Below, one piece after another: positions 8,655 through 18,094 of a stretch of DNA of 64,000 nt; the stretch's first letter is position 1, and the number at the start of each line of letters is the position of its first letter. The DNA is from Aureivirga sp. CE67 (GTDB taxonomy: Bacteria > Bacteroidota > Bacteroidia > Flavobacteriales > Flavobacteriaceae): NCBI RefSeq assembly GCF_015767245.1, contig NZ_JADOTV010000002.1, positions 248,001 to 312,000 of the forward strand, read 5' to 3'. Position numbers and translations under genes: made by a program. The notes under the pieces were generated by a model. It had not been told where the DNA came from. It did no database searches and saw only the letters and a list, made by a program, of their open reading frames with translations.

Positions 8655-9602
8655 ATGGACAGAGAAACACTTTTAGCTAAACTTGACGAAAAATTTGCAG
8701 CAATGGGACAGGATACAAATGTCCATTTAGAAGGATTGTTGCATAATACTCCGATTACTTATTGGGATTATATCCAAACTGATGCTTTATTAAATCTTCA
8801 AATTCAAAGAACCAATCTTCCTGATGAAATGGTTTTTATCATGTATCATCAAGTAAATGAACTTTTGTTTAAGATGATTCTTTGGGAAATGGATCAGATT
8901 GCTGACAATCAAGACTTGACTCCAGAATTTTTCACAGAGCATTTAAGCAGAATTTCAAGATATTTTGATGTATTGGCAAATTCATTCGAAATCATGGGAG
9001 ATGGAATGGAAGTAGCACAATACATGAAATTCAGAAATACTTTAACTCCAGCAAGTGGTTTCCAAAGTGCACAATATCGTTTAATCGAATTTTCTTCAAC
9101 AGAAATTATCAACTTAATCGATGCAAGATTTAAAATGAATTTTGACATTGAAAATAAATCTTTTGAAGAAATTTTTGAAAATCTTTATTGGCAAGCAGCA
9201 GGAAAAGACTTTAAAACTGGAGAAAAGTCTACATTATTGAATTTATTTGAAAAAAGATATAAAGCAGAATTTTTAAGATATATCGAAGATTATCAAAAGA
9301 AAAATCTTTGGACTCGATTTAAAGAATTACCAGAAGAAGCACAAAATAATATTGATTTAAGAAATGCAATGCGTCACTATGATCATACAGTGAATGTAAA
9401 ATGGGTGATGGCGCATTATAATGCAGCTGGAAAATACCTTTTAAGTGGAGACGAAGATGTAGAAGCGACTGGAGGAAGTGATTGGAGAAAATACATGCAT
9501 CCGAAATATCAAAGAAGAATTTTCTTCCCAACTTTATGGACAGAAGAAGAGCATAAAAATTGGGGAATTACGAATTTAGAATCGTATGAAATCCTGAAAT
9601 AA
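8655..9602 (+). CDS. kynA: Tryptophan 2,3-dioxygenase
   Basis: This heme enzyme opens the indole ring of tryptophan to N-formylkynurenine, the first step of the kynurenine route. Conserved segments include TPITYWDYIQTDALLNLQ, FIMYHQVNELLFKMIL, SGFQSAQYR and the C-terminal heme-ligand region RNAMRHYDHTVNVKW. Length is 315 aa from this ATG. A longer frame from TTG at 8628 is possible, but that codon lies inside the hppD terminator stem, so I prefer ATG 8655. The arrangement hmgA-hppD-kynA groups tyrosine and tryptophan breakdown. No other kynurenine-pathway gene is nearby. Confidence 0.92.
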   Translation: MDRETLLAKLDEKFAAMGQDTNVHLEGLLHNTPITYWDYIQTDALLNLQIQRTNLPDEMVFIMYHQVNELLFKMILWEMDQIADNQDLTPEFFTEHLSRISRYFDVLANSFEIMGDGMEVAQYMKFRNTLTPASGFQSAQYRLIEFSSTEIINLIDARFKMNFDIENKSFEEIFENLYWQAAGKDFKTGEKSTLLNLFEKRYKAEFLRYIEDYQKKNLWTRFKELPEEAQNNIDLRNAMRHYDHTVNVKWVMAHYNAAGKYLLSGDEDVEATGGSDWRKYMHPKYQRRIFFPTLWTEEEHKNWGITNLESYEILK

Positions 9603-9637
9603 AAAATATTTTGATACAATTATCAGTATTTTAATGA

Positions 9638-9670
9638 AAGCTTAGCAATTTTTGTTAAGCTTTTTTTTAT
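9638..9670 (+). terminator. Terminator of kynA
   Basis: A 12-bp stem (AAAGCTTAGCAA / TTGTTAAGCTTT, one G-U pair) is followed by a T run. Confidence 0.83.
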
Positions 9671-9726
9671 TTTTATTTGGCATTATTTGTGTAATGTTGT
9701 TAAAATGTGAAACAAAATAAAAATAT

Positions 9727-10500
9727 ATGAAAAAAATATTTCTCTTACTGATATTTCTATACGGAATAAATATAAATGCTCAAACTCCAGAAGCTTTTAA
9801 GTCTGGAGAATGGTTTAAGTTCAGAATGCATTACAGTAATTTGGTAAATGCAGGTTTTGCAACTTTAGAATTAAAAGAAACAAGTCATAATGGAAAGGAA
9901 GCTTATCATGTTGTTGGGAAAGGATGGACAACGGGATTGGTGAAATTTTTCTTCAAAGTAAAAGATGAATATCAAACCTATTTTTATAAAGATACACTTT
10001 TGCCTTATCATTTCGTTCGAAGAGTGGATGAGGGAGGACATATTATAAGTAGAGATATTTATTTTGACCAACAGAAAGGAAAAGCAGAAATAATTGATCA
10101 TAAAAAAAATACCGAAAAAACGTTGGAAGCATCTGATGTTCAGGATATGATTTCTGCTTTTTATTATTTGAGAAATCAAGATTTTACTGGAATGAAGGAT
10201 GGAGATGAATTACATATGAAGTTATTCTTCGATTATGAAACATTTGACTTTAAATTACGTTTCTTAGGTAGGGAAGTAATAAAAACTAAATTTGGTAAAG
10301 TTAAATGTATTAAATTTAGGCCTTTAGTTCAGGCAGGAAGAGTTTTTAAAGAAGAAGAAAGTGTAACGATTTGGGTGTCGGATGACAAGAATAAAATACC
10401 ACTTCGTATAAAAGCTTCTTTAGCTGTAGGTTCTCTTCGTTCTGAATTGGAAGAGTTCAAAGGCTTAGCGCATCCTTTTAACATAATATTTGATAATTAA
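9727..10500 (+). CDS. DUF3108 domain-containing periplasmic protein
   Basis: This 257-aa protein has a signal peptide (MKKIFLLLIFLYGININAQT) followed by a DUF3108-type beta-rich domain. Recognisable segments include SGEWFKFRMHYSNLVNAGFATLE near the start and TIWVSDDKNKIPLRIKA near the C-terminus. The family occurs in the envelope of many Gram-negative bacteria; a precise role is not established as far as I know. The stop codon is followed immediately by the M23 peptidase gene and then pgi, all in one direction. Confidence 0.85.
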   Translation: MKKIFLLLIFLYGININAQTPEAFKSGEWFKFRMHYSNLVNAGFATLELKETSHNGKEAYHVVGKGWTTGLVKFFFKVKDEYQTYFYKDTLLPYHFVRRVDEGGHIISRDIYFDQQKGKAEIIDHKKNTEKTLEASDVQDMISAFYYLRNQDFTGMKDGDELHMKLFFDYETFDFKLRFLGREVIKTKFGKVKCIKFRPLVQAGRVFKEEESVTIWVSDDKNKIPLRIKASLAVGSLRSELEEFKGLAHPFNIIFDN

Positions 10501-10503
10501 TTG

Positions 10504-10511
10504 TACTTTTG
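10504..10511 (+). promoter_or_regulatory. Possible internal -7 box before the M23 peptidase
   Basis: TACTTTTG matches TAnnTTTG and lies just after the DUF3108 stop codon. If used it places the peptidase start downstream of about 10518, favouring the TTG codons at 10543 or 10552 over the earlier TTG at 10501. Confidence 0.35.
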
Positions 10512-10542
10512 TAGTCTTGTGTTTTTAAAAAAGAATTTAAAA

Positions 10543-11811
10543 TTGATTCCATTGAGAAGAATAGCATATTTTCTAGTAGCTGTATTTACTATTGTTTCTT
10601 GTTCGAAAGAAAAGAAAAAAGAAGTAGTAGTGCCGGAAATTAAAGAAGAAATTAAGAAACCATTAATCAAGTTTGGATATAACTTAGATAACTATTTTAT
10701 CGTAAAAGATACTGTGAAAAATGGTGATAGTTTTGGGCAAATTTTAGATGAAAATGGAGTTGAATATCCAGTAATCAATAAGATTGCAGAAAATATTAAA
10801 GAAGTTTTTGATGTAAGAAAACTTAGAGCTGGGAAAGAATACACAATTTTGAAATCAAAAGATTCTTCACAAACTGCATCTGTTTTTATTTATCACCAAG
10901 ATAAAATTAATCATAAGATTATCCATTTTAAAGACACAATTAAAGCTTCGGATTTTAAAAAACAAATAAAAATAGTTGAAAAAACAGCTTCAGGTCAAAT
11001 CGAAAGTTCACTTTCTAAAGCTATAGATGATCAAGGATTAAGTTATGTAGTTTCAAATGAATTATCAGATATTTATGCTTGGACTATTAACTTTTTTGCT
11101 CTTAAAAAAGGAGATAAATTCAAGATTGTCTATGAAGAAAAGTTTATTGACGATACTATTTATGCTGGAATGGGAGAAATAAAAGCTGCATATTTTGAGC
11201 ATGGTGGAAAACCTTTTTATGCTTTCAATTATATGCCAGATTCTACTAAAAGATATACTGAATATTATGATGAAGAAGCTACAAACTTAAGAAGAGCGTT
11301 TTTAAAAGCACCTTTAAAGTTTAGTAGAATTTCTTCAAGATATAACTTACGCAGAAGAATTGCTTATTATGGAAATAAGATAAGACCACATTATGGAACT
11401 GATTTTGCGGCACCTATTGGTACTCCTATTATGAGTACTGCAAATGGAGTTGTAGTAAAATCAGAAAGAAGAGGAGGAAATGGGAATTATGTAAAAGTGA
11501 AACACAACGCTACTTACTCAACACAGTATTTACATATGAAAAGTAGAGCTGTAAAAGTTGGAGATGTTGTAAAACAAGGAGATGTTATTGGATATGTTGG
11601 AATGACTGGAAATACTTCAGGTCCACATGTTTGTTATCGTTTCTGGAAACATGGTAAACAGGTTGATCCGTTAAGAGAAAAACTACCTGCAGCAGATCCG
11701 CTTAAGGATAGTTTGAGAAAGCCATATTTTCATTACATAAAACCATTTAAAGAGAAACTAGATTCTATTACATTCGAAAAGGAAGTTTTAGAGTTTGCGG
11801 AGTTAAAATAA
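10543..11811 (+). CDS. M23 family metallopeptidase lipoprotein
   Basis: This is an LytM/peptidase M23 endopeptidase, probably acting on peptidoglycan cross-links, tethered as a lipoprotein (hydrophobic segment then lipobox VSC, followed by a Lys/Glu-rich linker). The C-terminal M23 domain shows the zinc ligands HYGTDFAAPIGTP (H and D), QYLHMKS and GPHVCYRFWKHGK (HxH-like). A LysM-like/OapA-like region lies between (VKNGDSFGQILDENGV). No ATG precedes the signal peptide in frame. I place the start at TTG 10543, which has an A-rich upstream; TTG 10552 (MRRIAYF...) and TTG 10501 are alternatives. Confidence 0.9.
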   Translation: MIPLRRIAYFLVAVFTIVSCSKEKKKEVVVPEIKEEIKKPLIKFGYNLDNYFIVKDTVKNGDSFGQILDENGVEYPVINKIAENIKEVFDVRKLRAGKEYTILKSKDSSQTASVFIYHQDKINHKIIHFKDTIKASDFKKQIKIVEKTASGQIESSLSKAIDDQGLSYVVSNELSDIYAWTINFFALKKGDKFKIVYEEKFIDDTIYAGMGEIKAAYFEHGGKPFYAFNYMPDSTKRYTEYYDEEATNLRRAFLKAPLKFSRISSRYNLRRRIAYYGNKIRPHYGTDFAAPIGTPIMSTANGVVVKSERRGGNGNYVKVKHNATYSTQYLHMKSRAVKVGDVVKQGDVIGYVGMTGNTSGPHVCYRFWKHGKQVDPLREKLPAADPLKDSLRKPYFHYIKPFKEKLDSITFEKEVLEFAELK

Positions 11812-11817
11812 ATTGAA

Positions 11818-13389
11818 ATGTCTTTAAAGAAAGTTAACCCTACAAATACAAAGTCCTGGGAGAATTTAAGCTTGCATTTTTCTGATATTAAGAAAAAGCA
11901 TTTGGATTCTTTATTTAAAGAGGATAAAAAAAGAAAAGATAATTTTACTATTTCTTTTGAAGATTTTGAAATAGATTTTTCTAGAAATAGAATTACTAAA
12001 GAGACAATTCAAAAGCTTATAGCACTTGCTAAAGAAGTTCATTTAGAAGATGCTATCGAAAAATTATACAGAGGAGAGGAAATTAATGAAACAGAAAGAA
12101 GAGCTGTATTACATACAATATTAAGAAGTCAAGAATCAAATGTTTGTAAAAAAAATAGGGAAAGATTCTATGAAGTTCAAAATACACTCGAAAGAATTAA
12201 ATATTTTTCAGAAGAAGTAAATAATGGAAAATGGAAGGGGTTTTCAGGAAAAAAAATAACAGATATTGTAAATATTGGAATTGGAGGTTCAGATTTAGGA
12301 CCGAAAATGGTTGTAGAAGCTTTATCTAATTATAAGACAGAGTTAAATACACATTTTATTTCCAATATTGATAGTGATTTTTTAGAAAATTATACACAAA
12401 AATTAAATCCTGAAACTACTATATTTATTGTTGTATCTAAATCATTCTCGACTTTAGAAACAAAATTAAATGCAGAATATTTTAAAAATTGGTTTTTAAA
12501 GGAAACAAATAATGCTACTTTAAAACATAATTTTATTGCAGTTAGTACAAATACAAACGCTTGTGATACTTTTGGTATTTGTAAAGAGAATATTTTTCCA
12601 ATGTGGAATTGGGTTGGAGGTAGATTTTCATTATGGAGTGCTGTTGGTTTAAGTATTAGTTTGAGTATTGGATTTGATAATTTTAAGCAGTTATTAGAAG
12701 GAGCAGATGAAATGGATACGCATTTTTCTTCAGCACCTTTTGAAGAAAATATTCCTGTTCTTTTAGGTTTAATCGGAATTTGGTATAACAACTTTTTTAA
12801 TGTTGACTCTGAATTAGTAATTCCTTATTCTCAGTTTCTAGAATCTTTTGTTCCTTATCTTCAGCAATTATCTATGGAGAGTAATGGGAAAAGTGTAGAT
12901 AGAAATGGAGATAAAATAGATTATCAAACAGGAACAATTGTTTGGGGAAGTGTTGGAACAAATTCACAGCATGCTTATATGCAATTGATTCATCAGGGTA
13001 CTAAATTAGTTCCAGTGGATTTTATTGGATTTAAGAATACAATGTTTGGAAATACTAGTTTACATAAGCAATTTATGGCTAATATGTATGGTCAAGCTGA
13101 TGCATTATGTTTTGGGAAATCTAAGAATAAAGTTCATCTTGATTTAAAAGTTGATAAGAAATCAGAGGAAATTTCAAAAGTATTACCTTATAAGATTTTT
13201 GAAGGAAATAAACCTTCTACTATTATTATGATAGATCAACTATCTCCAAAATCTCTTGGAAAGTTAATAGCTATGTATGAACATAAAGTATTTGTACAAG
13301 GTGTTATTTGGAATATATTTAGCTTTGATCAATTTGGAGTAGAATTAGGAAAAGAAAATTCAAATAAGATGATTTCGAATCTTATATAA
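11818..13389 (+). CDS. pgi: Glucose-6-phosphate isomerase
   Basis: It interconverts glucose-6-phosphate and fructose-6-phosphate in glycolysis and gluconeogenesis. Signature segments are VNIGIGGSDLGPKMVVEAL, FIVVSKSFSTLET, MWNWVGGRFSLWSAVGLSI, ESNGKSV and GTNSQHAYMQLIHQGTK. At 523 aa it is slightly shorter than the E. coli enzyme but covers the whole fold. It starts 7 nt after the M23 peptidase stop, so it is probably co-transcribed with it. Confidence 0.97.
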   Translation: MSLKKVNPTNTKSWENLSLHFSDIKKKHLDSLFKEDKKRKDNFTISFEDFEIDFSRNRITKETIQKLIALAKEVHLEDAIEKLYRGEEINETERRAVLHTILRSQESNVCKKNRERFYEVQNTLERIKYFSEEVNNGKWKGFSGKKITDIVNIGIGGSDLGPKMVVEALSNYKTELNTHFISNIDSDFLENYTQKLNPETTIFIVVSKSFSTLETKLNAEYFKNWFLKETNNATLKHNFIAVSTNTNACDTFGICKENIFPMWNWVGGRFSLWSAVGLSISLSIGFDNFKQLLEGADEMDTHFSSAPFEENIPVLLGLIGIWYNNFFNVDSELVIPYSQFLESFVPYLQQLSMESNGKSVDRNGDKIDYQTGTIVWGSVGTNSQHAYMQLIHQGTKLVPVDFIGFKNTMFGNTSLHKQFMANMYGQADALCFGKSKNKVHLDLKVDKKSEEISKVLPYKIFEGNKPSTIIMIDQLSPKSLGKLIAMYEHKVFVQGVIWNIFSFDQFGVELGKENSNKMISNLI

Positions 13390-13410
13390 AATACAAAAAA
13401 TATATTTATG

Positions 13411-13444
13411 AAAAGCTACTAGAACAATAACTAGTAGCTTTTTT
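13411..13444 (+). terminator. Terminator of pgi
   Basis: A 12-bp stem AAAAGCTACTAG / CTAGTAGCTTTT with loop AACAATAA is followed by T residues. Confidence 0.87.
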
Positions 13445-13755
13445 AGTTAAGTTTAACATGTTAAAGTGTTAAAAAAATCCACGAAAATCTATGTTAAGTT
13501 ATTTTTAAGAGTAATTTTAATTGAAAAAAAAAGGTTTTTAATTTGAGATAATTTATTTTAAATGTTAAAATAATAATAAAAAATATATTTGTGTGATTTA
13601 AACAATAAATATTATGAATTTATTAACATATGTCTTAGCTATTAATTATTAACTATTTACCTTCCTAATGTTATCATTTCTTAACATTAACTTAAAATTA
13701 GATATTTTTTAAATAGTCACATTTGCAACGCATGTTAAAACGTAATTATTTAAAA
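13445..13755. other. AT-rich upstream region of the TonB receptor operon
   Basis: This region is AT-rich and contains several TTAACAT-like words. A near-match to the -7 box (CACATTTG, 13719-13726) lies about 30 nt before the receptor ATG and is a candidate promoter. I see no ORF or clear hairpin. Confidence 0.4.
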
Positions 13756-16329
13756 ATGAAAAATTTTAAAAATTTATTGATTGCTATGTTGATGATAACT
13801 TCATCAGCAATTTTTGCACAAGCAAAACTGACAGGGGTGGTTACAGATGAGACTGGACCTTTACCAGGAGCAGATGTAATCGTGAAAGGAACTACTAAAG
13901 GTGCATCAACTGATTTTGATGGAATCTTTACTATTGATGTGGAGCCTGGAAGTGGAACTGTAGAAATCTCTTTCATGGGATATACTACGCAATCGATTTC
14001 TTATTCAGTTTCTAATGGAGAAACTAAAGATTTAGGAACGATTAACTTAAAATCTAATTCTGTTGGATTAGAAGAAATTAACATTGTTGCTTCTGTTGCA
14101 ACAGGAAGAAAAACTCCAGTAGCTGTTTCTACTATTAAAGCTGCTGAGATTCAAGAAAAATTAGGAAACCAAGAGTATCCAGAGATCTTGAAAACAACTC
14201 CAGGTGTATACGCTACTAAACAAGGGGGTGGATACGGAGATTCAAGAATTAACTTACGTGGATTTAACTCTGAGAACATTGCTGTATTAATTAACGGTAT
14301 TCCTGTTAATGATATGGAGAACGGAAGAGTATACTGGTCAAACTGGGCTGGATTATCTGATGTAACTAGCTCAATGCAGGTTCAAAGAGGATTAGGAGCT
14401 GCTAGAGTTGCTGTACCTTCTATTGGAGGAACAATCAACATTATCTCTAAAACAACTGACGTTGAAAAAGGAGGTAAAGTAATGGCTTCTACAGGTAACG
14501 ACGGATACCAAAAATATGGATTTACATTATCTACAGGATTAATGGATAATGGATTAGCTGCAACTGTTTCAGCTTCAAGAACTACAGGAAATGGATTTGT
14601 AGATGGAACTTCTTTCGAAGGATATTCTTACTTCGCAAACATTTCTAAGAAAATTAATGATGCTCACAAATTATCTTTCACGATTTTTGGAGCACCACAA
14701 GAGCACGACCAAAGAACTACAAGAGCTTCAATCGCTGATTATAAAGAAGCAGATAGAGGAATTCGTTTCAACCCAGACTTCGGATACAAGAATGGACAAG
14801 AGTATTCTGCTAGAAGAAACTTCTACCACAAGCCTCAAGCTTCTTTAAACCACTACTGGAATATCAATGATAACATGATGTTATCAACTGTATTATACGG
14901 TTCTATCGGAAAAGGTGGAGGAACTGGATTATTATCTAGTGGAGCTGGAAGAGCTATTCAAGATGACATTTATAACTACACTAGTTCTGCATACAGATTT
15001 GGACCTTATCAAGCAATTGATTTTGATAAAGTTGTTCAAAACAACATAGCTCAAGGAGATGCTGGATCAAACGTAATTAGAAGAGCTTCTAAAAACAACC
15101 ATAACTGGTACGGAATTTTATCTAATTTAAACACTACAATTGGTGAAAAGTGGACTTTATCAGGAGGAGTTGATTTAAGATACTATAGAGGAATGCACTT
15201 TAGAGAGGTTGAAGATTTATTAGGTGGAAAATACTACGTTGATAATTCAAATGATAACAACCCAATGAATAGAGCTAAAGTTGGAGATAAGATTGCTTAT
15301 AACAATGATGGTGTTGTATTATGGGAAGGATTATTCGGACAATTAGAATATGATAATGATGTAATTTCAGGATTCGTATCTTTAGCTGGATCTAATACTT
15401 CTTACAAAAGAATTGACTACTTTAACTACTTAGATTCTGACCCAGAGCAAGAAACTGACTTCCAAAACTTCTTAGGATTCAGTGCAAAAGGAGGAATCAA
15501 CTGGAACATTGACGAGACTCACAATGTATTCTTTAATACTGGATACTTTGAAAAAGCACCAAACTTTGATGCGGTATTCCAAAATTTCCAAAACATTATC
15601 AATGCTGATGCTGTAAATCAAAAGATCTTCAGTCTTGAGTTAGGATATGGTATTAAATTAGAGAAATTCAGATCTAACATTAACGTTTATAGAACGCAAT
15701 GGAAAGATAGAACTTTCGTAAAGAGAGATGTTAACCAAGATGGTATCGATATTTTTGGAAACTTGACAGGAGTTAACGCTATCCACCAAGGAATTGAGTT
15801 TGACTTTACTTATAACCCAACTGAAAAGTTAGGATTTAAAGGAATGGTTTCTGTAGGAGACTGGTTCTGGCAAAATAACATCTTAGATGTACAATTATTT
15901 GATGGTGATCAAAACCCAGTAGGAGATCCTGTAAACTTATTCATCAAAGATTTAAAAGTTGGAGATGCTGCACAAACTACAGCTTCTTTAGGAGTTAACT
16001 ATGAAATCATCAACGGAGTTAGATTATCAGCTGACTATATCTACTACGATAACTTATATGCTGACTTTAACCCATCAAACAGAACATCTGCAGCTGAAGA
16101 AGGAGTAAACTCTTGGAAGTTACCAAGCTACGGATTAGTTGATTTAGGATTACGTTGGAAGTTTAACATCAAATCTTTAGATGCTACTTTAAATGCTAAC
16201 GTAAACAACGTATTTGGAACTGAGTATGTTTCTGACGCATTAGACGGAAGAACTCACAATGCTAGTACAGCAGCTGTATACTACGGAGCTGGAAGAACAT
16301 ATACTGTAGGAACAAAAATTAAGTTTTAA
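13756..16329 (+). CDS. TonB-dependent receptor with CarboxypepD_reg-like N-terminal domain
   Basis: This is an outer-membrane beta-barrel importer energised by TonB. The order is: signal peptide (MKNFKNLLIAMLMITSSAIFAQA); a CarboxypepD_reg-like domain (LTGVVTDETGPLPGADVIVK ... FDGIFTIDVEPGSGTVEISFMGY); a plug (RKTPVAVSTIKAAEIQEK ... RINLRGFNSENIAVLINGIP); and a 22-strand barrel ending NVFGTEYV ... YTVGTKIKF with a terminal Phe. At 857 aa it is mid-sized. Codons are biased toward AAC, TAC and TTC compared with neighbours, suggesting high expression. The partner downstream is a lipoprotein that does not look like SusD, so a polysaccharide substrate is not implied. The substrate is unknown. An in-frame ATG 33 nt upstream exists but would lengthen the signal peptide. 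Confidence 0.93.
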   Translation: MKNFKNLLIAMLMITSSAIFAQAKLTGVVTDETGPLPGADVIVKGTTKGASTDFDGIFTIDVEPGSGTVEISFMGYTTQSISYSVSNGETKDLGTINLKSNSVGLEEINIVASVATGRKTPVAVSTIKAAEIQEKLGNQEYPEILKTTPGVYATKQGGGYGDSRINLRGFNSENIAVLINGIPVNDMENGRVYWSNWAGLSDVTSSMQVQRGLGAARVAVPSIGGTINIISKTTDVEKGGKVMASTGNDGYQKYGFTLSTGLMDNGLAATVSASRTTGNGFVDGTSFEGYSYFANISKKINDAHKLSFTIFGAPQEHDQRTTRASIADYKEADRGIRFNPDFGYKNGQEYSARRNFYHKPQASLNHYWNINDNMMLSTVLYGSIGKGGGTGLLSSGAGRAIQDDIYNYTSSAYRFGPYQAIDFDKVVQNNIAQGDAGSNVIRRASKNNHNWYGILSNLNTTIGEKWTLSGGVDLRYYRGMHFREVEDLLGGKYYVDNSNDNNPMNRAKVGDKIAYNNDGVVLWEGLFGQLEYDNDVISGFVSLAGSNTSYKRIDYFNYLDSDPEQETDFQNFLGFSAKGGINWNIDETHNVFFNTGYFEKAPNFDAVFQNFQNIINADAVNQKIFSLELGYGIKLEKFRSNINVYRTQWKDRTFVKRDVNQDGIDIFGNLTGVNAIHQGIEFDFTYNPTEKLGFKGMVSVGDWFWQNNILDVQLFDGDQNPVGDPVNLFIKDLKVGDAAQTTASLGVNYEIINGVRLSADYIYYDNLYADFNPSNRTSAAEEGVNSWKLPSYGLVDLGLRWKFNIKSLDATLNANVNNVFGTEYVSDALDGRTHNASTAAVYYGAGRTYTVGTKIKF

Positions 16330-16350
16330 TTCTAAAGAAATTATAAAAAA

Positions 16351-17436
16351 ATGAAAAAATATATTTCAATCGCATTTTTAGCTGTTGCTGCACTTTTCGT
16401 AGGGTGTGATGCTACAGAAGATATCTATGATGAGATAGATGCAAATCCAGTAAAGTTAGAATCTTATACTTTAACTGAAAATGACTATAAGGACATCGAT
16501 AACGAAGTAGTATCTGGACAAGGTTTTTTTGACACAAAAGAACAAGCTTTAGAGTTAGTTCCTTCTGTATTAGATAAGAACTTCCACGAGTACATTAACG
16601 GAACTACTGTTGATGTTTACTTTAACAAATCTAACTCTTTTGATTTATCAAATGAATTAGAAGCTTATACTGTAACAGCTCAAGATTATGAAGATTTAGG
16701 ATATTCTTACCCTAACTTTAGTAATGCTGATCAAATTGCTGGATTTTTAGAATCTAAATATACTTCAGCTACAAGAGGAACATTTGTAGAATTAACTTAT
16801 GATTACTACAGTGGAAGTGTAAGTACTTTAACTAATACTTTCGTTTACTTAAACGGATGGGTTCAAGGATTAACGTTCTCTTCTTCTCAGTACAATGATA
16901 TGGGACAAACTTTCTCAAACTTTAGTGATCATGCTACAGCTGTAAGAAATATTGGAATTTACTTAGAGTCTCTTTATCCATTTGCTAATGAAGGTGATGT
17001 TGTAAACCCAATTTATGTTTATACATACAAAAATGACGAAGGAGATAGAATCTTTGAAGATTATTTAGTTGAGTATACTTTTAATGGAGATAAATGGATC
17101 CAATCTACTTCAGTAGTTGAAGATATGTACTTATTCTTAAAAGGAGACGAAGGAAAATGGATTCCAGATCCAACAATCTATTATTCTTTAACTAACGCTG
17201 ATTATGAGTTAGTAGGAAATGGATTCTATAACAACTTCGATATCCGTGAAGGTAAAGGAGAGTATGATTTATCTGTAAGAGTAGAGAAGATTGATACAAT
17301 CTTAAAAGCTAACTTCCCTGAAGTTGCAGTAGGACAAGAGTTTGTAGTTACTTACAAATACTACGATGGTACAAATGGTTCTGATAGCATTAGAGTTATC
17401 TTAAATGCTGAAGGAAACTATGAAATCGTTGAATAA
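16351..17436 (+). CDS. Lipoprotein with three internal repeats, partner of the TonB receptor
   Basis: This 361-aa lipoprotein (signal MKKYISIAFLAVAALFVGCD, lipobox VGC) starts 21 nt after the receptor gene. It contains three related units of about 85-110 residues. Each opens with a phrase like YTLTENDYKDI / YTVTAQDYEDLG / YSLTNADYELVGN, then an aromatic-rich NF-containing stretch, and ends with TTVDVYFNK / TFVELTYDYYSG / EFVVTYKYYDG. A fourth, more divergent unit (LTFSSSQYNDMGQTFSNF) is visible in the middle. It shares the receptor's codon bias. It is probably a surface lipoprotein acting with the receptor in uptake. I do not recognise the family by name. Confidence 0.8.
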   Translation: MKKYISIAFLAVAALFVGCDATEDIYDEIDANPVKLESYTLTENDYKDIDNEVVSGQGFFDTKEQALELVPSVLDKNFHEYINGTTVDVYFNKSNSFDLSNELEAYTVTAQDYEDLGYSYPNFSNADQIAGFLESKYTSATRGTFVELTYDYYSGSVSTLTNTFVYLNGWVQGLTFSSSQYNDMGQTFSNFSDHATAVRNIGIYLESLYPFANEGDVVNPIYVYTYKNDEGDRIFEDYLVEYTFNGDKWIQSTSVVEDMYLFLKGDEGKWIPDPTIYYSLTNADYELVGNGFYNNFDIREGKGEYDLSVRVEKIDTILKANFPEVAVGQEFVVTYKYYDGTNGSDSIRVILNAEGNYEIVE

Positions 17437-17465
17437 TTGAATCAATTATTTTTAAATATTTTTCG

Positions 17466-17501
17466 AAAAACCTGTTCTTTAATTAGAGCAGGTTTTTTTC
17501 T
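17466..17501 (+). terminator. Terminator of the receptor-lipoprotein operon
   Basis: A stem AACCTGTTCT / AGAGCAGGTT (one G-U pair) is followed by a seven-T run. Confidence 0.85.
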
Positions 17502-17534
17502 TTTATAGAATACGGTAGATAAAGACTAAATGCT

Positions 17535-17542
17535 TATTTTTG
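17535..17542 (+). promoter_or_regulatory. Bacteroidota -7 box
   Basis: TATTTTTG matches TAnnTTTG, 23 nt upstream of the next ATG. Confidence 0.5.
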
Positions 17543-17565
17543 TTCGAATCTATAAATAAAATATC

Positions 17566-18000
17566 ATGTTATTACAAATCCATTCATATGTTGCTTATGC
17601 AGTGCTTATTCTAGTATTAGCTGCGCTATTAAATAGCATCATAGGTTTTTCTTCAAACAAACCATATTCAGACAAAAACAAAAAGATTTACCTATTTACA
17701 TTAATTGCATCCCATATTCAATTATTAATCGGTTTAGTATGGTTTTTTACATCTCCAAAAATCGCTGCTTTAACAGAAGGTGGAATGGGAGCTGTAATGA
17801 AAAATTCTGCTGCTAGAAATGCTGTAGTAGAACACCCAATCACAATGTTAATTGCAATTGCATTAATCACAATTGGATTTTCTAAACACAAGAAGAAAGA
17901 AGATGCTAAATCTAAGTTTAAAACAATCATGGTTTTTTACGGAATCGCATTATTATTGATTTTAGCTAAAATTCCATGGAAAATGTGGTTTGCTTCTTAA
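17566..18000 (+). CDS. Four-TM membrane protein with conserved-looking histidines
   Basis: This 144-aa integral membrane protein has four predicted helices (about residues 8-28, 43-62, 92-108 and 120-138). Histidines sit at or near helix ends (HSYVAY, SHIQLL, EHPITM), a pattern compatible with b-type heme binding. Relatives in flavobacteria are variously labelled cytochrome b-like or, wrongly, a ribosomal protein. It has its own promoter and terminator. I infer only an inner-membrane location; the heme suggestion is speculative. Confidence 0.7.
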   Translation: MLLQIHSYVAYAVLILVLAALLNSIIGFSSNKPYSDKNKKIYLFTLIASHIQLLIGLVWFFTSPKIAALTEGGMGAVMKNSAARNAVVEHPITMLIAIALITIGFSKHKKKEDAKSKFKTIMVFYGIALLLILAKIPWKMWFAS

Positions 18001-18026
18001 GAAAAATATAAAATTTCAAATTATAG

Positions 18027-18062
18027 AAAATCCTAAGTCTTAGTACTTAGGATTTTTTTTGT
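18027..18062 (+). terminator. Terminator after the four-TM protein
   Basis: A 12-bp stem AAAATCCTAAGT / ACTTAGGATTTT is followed by a T run. Confidence 0.85.
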
Positions 18063-18094
18063 TTCTTTGCCAAATCAAATTTTTAATCTCAAAC

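Noticed and set aside
10501-10542. TTG start of the M23 peptidase immediately after the DUF3108 stop
   Set aside because: A promoter-like TACTTTTG overlaps it, and the later TTG codons give a normal lipoprotein signal.
16351-17436. SusD-like identity for the lipoprotein after the TonB receptor
   Set aside because: It lacks the helical TPR-rich SusD pattern and is made of short beta-rich repeats, so a SusCD polysaccharide system is not supported.
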